From JARLFX01 sp036404255 (lineage in GTDB: Bacteria > Acidobacteriota > Terriglobia > Terriglobales > Acidobacteriaceae): a stretch of 16,344 bases of DNA. The stretch lies in NCBI GenBank assembly GCA_036404255.1, contig DASWOP010000261.1, positions 1 through 16,344 on the forward strand, written 5' to 3'. The notes below the pieces were generated by a model that was not told the origin of the DNA, did no database searches, and saw nothing but the letters and a program-made list of their open reading frames with translations. Each line of letters starts with the position of its first letter. Positions within the stretch are counted from its first letter, which is position 1. A program made the position numbers and the translations under genes. Shown here piece by piece: positions 13,182 through 16,344 of this stretch.

Positions 13182-13412
13182 TTACTTCAGCGGCGTAACG
13201 TGCTCGTCCGGCTTCGGGGTCACAGCGTGCGCCGTCTCTACGGGAGTGCTCTTGGCGACTGGCTCGTCAGTTGCACCCTTCAGGCCGTCTTTGAAGCCCT
13301 TCAGGCCCTCACCGAGCCCCTTGCCCAGCTCTGGAAGTTTCTTGCCGCCGAAAAGAACGATCGCCACGATCGCAATAAGGATCAGATGCCACGGCTGTAA
13401 TAGGTCGCCCAT
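13182..13412 (-). CDS. tatA: Twin-arginine translocase subunit TatA/E
   Basis: A 76-aa protein with one N-terminal helix (LILIAIVAIVLFGGKKLPELGKGLGEGLKGFKDGL), the exact plan of TatA: short periplasmic end, transmembrane helix with the FGGKKLPELG hinge, then an amphipathic helix and a charged, disordered tail. TatA oligomerises to form the passage for folded proteins exported by Tat. TatB would be longer and lacks this hinge form, so TatA/E is favoured. AGGAGAT precedes the ATG. No tatB or tatC is visible nearby; they must lie elsewhere. Confidence 0.93.
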   Translation of the reverse strand: MGDLLQPWHLILIAIVAIVLFGGKKLPELGKGLGEGLKGFKDGLKGATDEPVAKSTPVETAHAVTPKPDEHVTPLK

Positions 13413-13586
13413 ACTAAATCTCCTGCCCGACCGGATCCGAGGCTATTCAACAATCCGCGCCACCGGCGAAATCGGTTGGTTTTATTGTCGCACAAACTCG
13501 CGTTCGCGGATTACGGCACACCCTCCGCCGCCACAGCGATTTTTCCTCCCGTGCACACGCTCAAATCCTTCCCGGAGCGCCCTTTC

Positions 13587-13603
13587 ATACCGCCAAACGG
13601 TAT
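13587..13603. promoter_or_regulatory. Possible operator dyad upstream of the outer-membrane protein gene
   Basis: ATACCG and CGGTAT form a perfect 6-bp inverted repeat around CCAAA, 36 nt before the GTG start at 13640. Dyads of this size are typical of dimeric repressors such as PadR, TetR or MarR. No regulator gene is adjacent, so the partner is unknown. Confidence 0.35.
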
Positions 13604-13624
13604 ATCCTTTGAAGTGTTCCCTAT

Positions 13625-13630
13625 GGAGGG
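13625..13630 (+). promoter_or_regulatory. Ribosome binding site deciding the start of the outer-membrane protein
   Basis: GGAGGG lies 9 nt before GTG 13640 and only 3 nt before TTG 13634, so the GTG is the more plausible start. Confidence 0.6.
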
Positions 13631-13639
13631 CGATTGAGA

Positions 13640-14410
13640 GTGGATGCATACGCAGCGCAAGGTCTTAACCTGCGCCTGAACCGATGGATATTGGCCCTGC
13701 CGCTTGGGCTGATCGTGTTTGCCCTGAGTGCCGCTGTACCCGCGCGAGCCCAGGCTACAACCGCCGCGCAGAGCGGATCGAACTCCGCCGCGCAAAGCTC
13801 CAGCGAGGGCCCCGTTGCACGTGGCACCATCGCCATTGCCGCGCCGGTCACCTACGACAATCGCTACGAAGTCTACGGCGGCCTGAGCTACATGAACTTT
13901 ACCGCTGGCCCCTTCGCCATTCCACGCACCAACCTGGGCGGCGGCGAGATCATGGGCACCTACTGGCTCAAGGGCCTCACCTCGCACGTTGGCCCCGGCC
14001 GTCTCGGCCTTGCAGCCGACGTGCGCGGCGAATACGGCACCACCCAGATCGGTCCCGTCCCAACCGCCTCCGGTCTGCATCGCACCATGATCTTCCAGCA
14101 CATGGTGATGGGCGGCTTCCAGCTCCGCGGACCAAAGAACCAGTTCGTTGCACTCGGCGTGCATGCGCTCGGCGGCGTCTCGTGGGGCAACTTCTCCCAC
14201 GGCACTCTGCCCGCCAGAACGCCTGAGTCGGTTGGCCTCTACACCAACCGCAGCGCAGGGATCGGCGCCATCGGTGCCAGCCTGGACTTCAACCAGAGCA
14301 AGAAGCTCGCCATCCGCATTCAGCCCGACCTGATGCTCTCCCACTTCGGCGACGCAACGGATACCAACTTTGCTCTCTCCGCTGGCATCCTCTACCGCTT
14401 CGGAAAATAA
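13640..14410 (+). CDS. Predicted outer-membrane beta-barrel protein
   Basis: A 256-aa exported protein. The signal peptide core WILALPLGLIVFALSAAV is followed by a PARA|QA-like cleavage site. A Ser/Ala/Gln-rich stretch follows, then alternating strands with Tyr/Gly (YDNRYEVYGGLSYMNFTAGP, LGLAADVRGEYG, MVMGGFQLRG, FVALGVHALGG, GIGAIGASLDF), ending in LSAGILYRFGK. The strand pattern resembles small OmpA/OmpW-type eight-strand barrels; no catalytic or peptidoglycan-binding motif is seen. The GTG start is set by the Shine-Dalgarno spacing; the TTG two codons upstream is an alternative. A strong terminator follows the stop. Its job is not known. Confidence 0.75.
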   Translation: MDAYAAQGLNLRLNRWILALPLGLIVFALSAAVPARAQATTAAQSGSNSAAQSSSEGPVARGTIAIAAPVTYDNRYEVYGGLSYMNFTAGPFAIPRTNLGGGEIMGTYWLKGLTSHVGPGRLGLAADVRGEYGTTQIGPVPTASGLHRTMIFQHMVMGGFQLRGPKNQFVALGVHALGGVSWGNFSHGTLPARTPESVGLYTNRSAGIGAIGASLDFNQSKKLAIRIQPDLMLSHFGDATDTNFALSAGILYRFGK

Positions 14411-14434
14411 CTCCTGCGAATCACTTCGCAAATA

Positions 14435-14465
14435 CAAGGGCCGCACTCACCGAGTGCGGCCCTTG
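14435..14465. terminator. Bidirectional intrinsic terminator
   Basis: CAAGGGCCGCACTC, a 3-nt ACC loop, then the exact complement GAGTGCGGCCCTTG: 14 bp. It lies between the convergent barrel-protein and Hsp70-like genes and could stop transcription from both sides, though the U tracts are short (CCTTTG on plus, TTGTATT on minus). Confidence 0.8.
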
Positions 14466-14483
14466 CCTTTGCCTCTCAAACTA

Positions 14484-15797
14484 CTAGCCCTGCCGCAGCG
14501 TCTCCGCCGCGCGCAGCGCCAGCCCATGCGCAACCGAAGTAAATTCGTTGCCGCCGCGCATGCGTTCCTCGCCAAACCGGCTTACGAAGATGCGCCGCAC
14601 CGCCGGCACAAACGAACTTCCTCCCGTCAGGAAGACGCGATCTACTTCGCGCGGATCGACGCCTGTGGTCTGCAGCAGCAAATCAACGCACTGCTCGATG
14701 GACCCCAACTCCTCCGCGATCCAGCCCTCAAAATCATCGCGCTCAACGGGGATGCGCAGATCCAGACCGCCCTCGCGAAAGCGGAACTCTGCACTGCTGC
14801 TCCGTGAAAGCTCCAGCTTCACCTGCTGCACCGCCTGGTGGAGCTGGTAGCCGAGGTCTTCGTCAATGATGGCGATAAGCGCCTCAATCTTCTCCGGCTC
14901 CAGCGCGCGTATGCGTGCCGTCCGCAGAATCTCCCGCACATTGTTCGTGCGCAAGAAGGAGAGGTAGTGCCACCGCTCCAGGTTGGCATAGATCCACGCC
15001 GGAACCGCGGGCATCAGCTTGTTCAGCGAGCGCGCCTCCGATGTTGACCCCAGCGCGGGCGAGACCAGCTTGCTCACGATGCGCGCGTCAAATGCGTCTC
15101 CGGCGAGCCCCACGCCACTGCTGCCCAGCAGGTCCTGCGGCGTGCGTCCACGGCGGCGAACGCCCGGCCCTACCCGCAGCAGGGAGAAGTCGCTGGTGCC
15201 ACCGCCAAAGTCTCCGATCAGGATCAGTTCGTCGTGGTCCAGCGTGGATTCATATGCGTACGCCGCCGCAACCGGCTCCAACTCAAAATCGACGCGCTCA
15301 AAGCCAGCCAGCGTAAACGCCTCACGCAGCCGTGCGACCGCGAAGTCGTCGTCCTCCACCGTCTCTGCGCCCACAAACCGCACCGGCCGCCCCACCATCG
15401 CGTAGCCAATGGGTCGGTCAAACTGCTTCTCCGCATGTTTGCGCAGGTCGCCAAGTATGCGGGCAATCAGGTCTTCCAGCTTGTGGCGGCGGCCAAAGAC
15501 CTCAGTCCCCGTAAGCGTGCGGCTCGGCAGATGAGACTTGAGCGACTGGATCAGCCGCCCTTTCTCCTCTGCCTCCAGATAGCGTTGAATCGCAGCGGGG
15601 CCGGTAAGCGAATGTGTCCGCTTCACCCCCGCTGCCGTCCTCATCATCTGTTCGAAATAAATAACGGAACGGGAGGCACCACCCGAAGCAAATTCGCCAA
15701 ACTGTACCGGCGAATCTCCCGCTGCCAGCGCCAGTGAGCTGTTGGTCGTGCCAAAATCGATCCCAACAGCGTCCAGACGATTTTGTGTTTTCTGCAT
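14484..15797 (-). CDS. YegD-like Hsp70-family ATPase
   Basis: A 437-aa actin-like ATPase. Phosphate 1 is VGIDFGTTNSSLAL (about 11-24), the EPVAAAYAYE connector is near 174-183, phosphate 2 is LIGDFGGGTSDFSLL (193-207), and the adenosine motif is VFLTGGSSFVPAVRRIF (388-404). VGRPVRF near 135 and LLGSSGVGLAGDAFD near 223-237 match Escherichia coli YegD. It ends after the nucleotide-binding domain and lacks the substrate-binding beta-sandwich and lid of DnaK, so it is not the main chaperone. Clients are unknown. No clear Shine-Dalgarno precedes the ATG at 15797. It stands alone, with a terminator behind it and a repeat ahead of it. Confidence 0.92.
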   Translation of the reverse strand: MQKTQNRLDAVGIDFGTTNSSLALAAGDSPVQFGEFASGGASRSVIYFEQMMRTAAGVKRTHSLTGPAAIQRYLEAEEKGRLIQSLKSHLPSRTLTGTEVFGRRHKLEDLIARILGDLRKHAEKQFDRPIGYAMVGRPVRFVGAETVEDDDFAVARLREAFTLAGFERVDFELEPVAAAYAYESTLDHDELILIGDFGGGTSDFSLLRVGPGVRRRGRTPQDLLGSSGVGLAGDAFDARIVSKLVSPALGSTSEARSLNKLMPAVPAWIYANLERWHYLSFLRTNNVREILRTARIRALEPEKIEALIAIIDEDLGYQLHQAVQQVKLELSRSSSAEFRFREGGLDLRIPVERDDFEGWIAEELGSIEQCVDLLLQTTGVDPREVDRVFLTGGSSFVPAVRRIFVSRFGEERMRGGNEFTSVAHGLALRAAETLRQG

Positions 15798-15822
15798 TCA
15801 ACCATTATGTCGCAGCAGGGCC

Positions 15823-15929
15823 GGTGCGAATTTTCTATGGGTGTAAGGGTCTCGCTAAACCATTGATTTGTAATTCCGTTAAACCAGGTTATTTGTCATT
15901 CCGAAGCGCAGCGCGCGGAATCTGCTTCT
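15823..15929. repeat. Dispersed intergenic repeat, copy B (with internal duplication)
   Basis: Shares GCGAATTTTCTAT, a TAAGGGT tract, TTGTCATTCCGAAGCGCAGC and a GGAATCTGCTT tail with 12142-12224 in the same orientation. Copy B is longer because a unit of about 24 nt occurs twice (TAAACCATTGATTTGTAATT then TAAACCAGGTTATTTGTCAT), where copy A has one. It fills most of the gap between the Hsp70-like start and the sodC end. Confidence 0.75.
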
Positions 15930-16005
15930 CGAGGATTGGCCCGCAGGCAAACCCTGTCGATTCTTCCACGAATTTCTGACGCACCACACCAGGACGTTCT
16001 CCCCG

Positions 16006-16344
16006 CTACTCGATCACGACGCCACAGGCAATCCGGTTTCCGGCATTCCCCGTAGGATCAGTCATCATATCGTCCGCATGATCGTGGATCATGATGGACG
16101 TGCCGCCATTAGCGAAGATGGAGTTCGCCGCATCCGGCGCCATGGTGAGATAGTTCACCGTAAAATCCACCGTTCCGGTATGCGTCGGCCCAACAACCAG
16201 GTTGCCGGGCAGGTCGCCGTTATGGTGTCCCATCGGATTCTCCATGCCATGCTGCTTGCCGTCGGGATTGAAGTGCCCGCCCGCGCTCTTGAAGTCCGGT
16301 CCCTCGCACTTGGCAAACTGGTGGATGTGTACCGCATGGGTGCC
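16006..16344 (-). CDS. sodC: Cu/Zn superoxide dismutase (C-terminal part)
   Basis: The window holds 112 codons and the stop; the N-terminus, including any signal peptide, lies beyond the right edge. It opens GTHAVHIHQFAKCEGPDFKS, with the copper ligands HxH and the disulfide Cys. Then come GGHFNPDGKQHG and MGHHNGDLPGNL (zinc-site His), MIHDHADD with the zinc Asp and metal His, and GNRIACGVVIE with the second disulfide Cys near the end. This order is the standard Cu/Zn SOD signature. In bacteria the enzyme removes superoxide outside the cytoplasm. The ATG at 16245 is internal and not the start. Confidence 0.95.
   Translation of the reverse strand, partial: GTHAVHIHQFAKCEGPDFKSAGGHFNPDGKQHGMENPMGHHNGDLPGNLVVGPTHTGTVDFTVNYLTMAPDAANSIFANGGTSIMIHDHADDMMTDPTGNAGNRIACGVVIE

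Noticed and set aside
13511..14446. A 311-codon minus-strand ORF opposite the outer-membrane protein gene
   Set aside because: The plus-strand frame has a signal peptide, Shine-Dalgarno and barrel-like strands ending before a terminator. The minus frame runs through that terminator and has no recognisable feature.

Overview
The window looks like the chromosome of a soil acidobacterium (class Terriglobia, near Terriglobus, Granulicella or Edaphobacter). This rests on family content, not a database match: a VWFA protein of the type described almost only from Acidobacteria, a long secreted sedolisin-type (S53) peptidase, GC-rich codon use, and dispersed intergenic repeats.

Left third, minus strand (about 5625 down to 1): a histidine biosynthesis operon in the order promoter - His-rich leader peptide - terminator - hisI - hisG - hisD - hisC - hisB - small membrane protein - hisH - hisF (cut by the window edge). 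Most junctions overlap (TAATG or ATGA) or abut, so the genes are probably translated in a coupled way. The leader encodes 9-10 histidines followed by a 14-bp stem with a U run. This is the classic layout of ribosome-mediated attenuation, and I also see a possible antiterminator pairing. hisA is not where it often lies (between hisH and hisF); a 28-codon ORF occupies that junction. A 33-codon ORF and two hairpins fill the hisG-hisD gap.

Middle (5632-6693): a small AT-richer cassette flanked by a perfect 21-bp direct repeat. It encodes a Panacea/DUF4065 (SocA-like) protein and an unrecognised 144-aa protein, together a likely toxin-antitoxin pair. The repeat contains the -35 box of the his promoter, so the cassette seems to have entered between the his promoter and the divergent comEA-like gene, giving each side its own copy of the -35 region.

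Right part, plus strand: a secreted helix-hairpin-helix (ComEA-like) protein, the sedolisin peptidase, the VWFA protein and an EamA-type transporter, the last two probably co-transcribed. A convergent intergenic region carries a 29-bp inverted repeat and one copy of a dispersed repeat. Beyond it lie tatA and a PPK2-type polyphosphate kinase (minus), a predicted outer-membrane beta-barrel protein (plus), a bidirectional terminator, a YegD-like Hsp70 ATPase (minus), a second copy of the dispersed repeat, and the C-terminal part of a Cu/Zn superoxide dismutase (minus, cut by the window edge).

No rRNA, tRNA, CRISPR array or transposase gene was seen, and no gene-free stretch exceeds about 300 bases.
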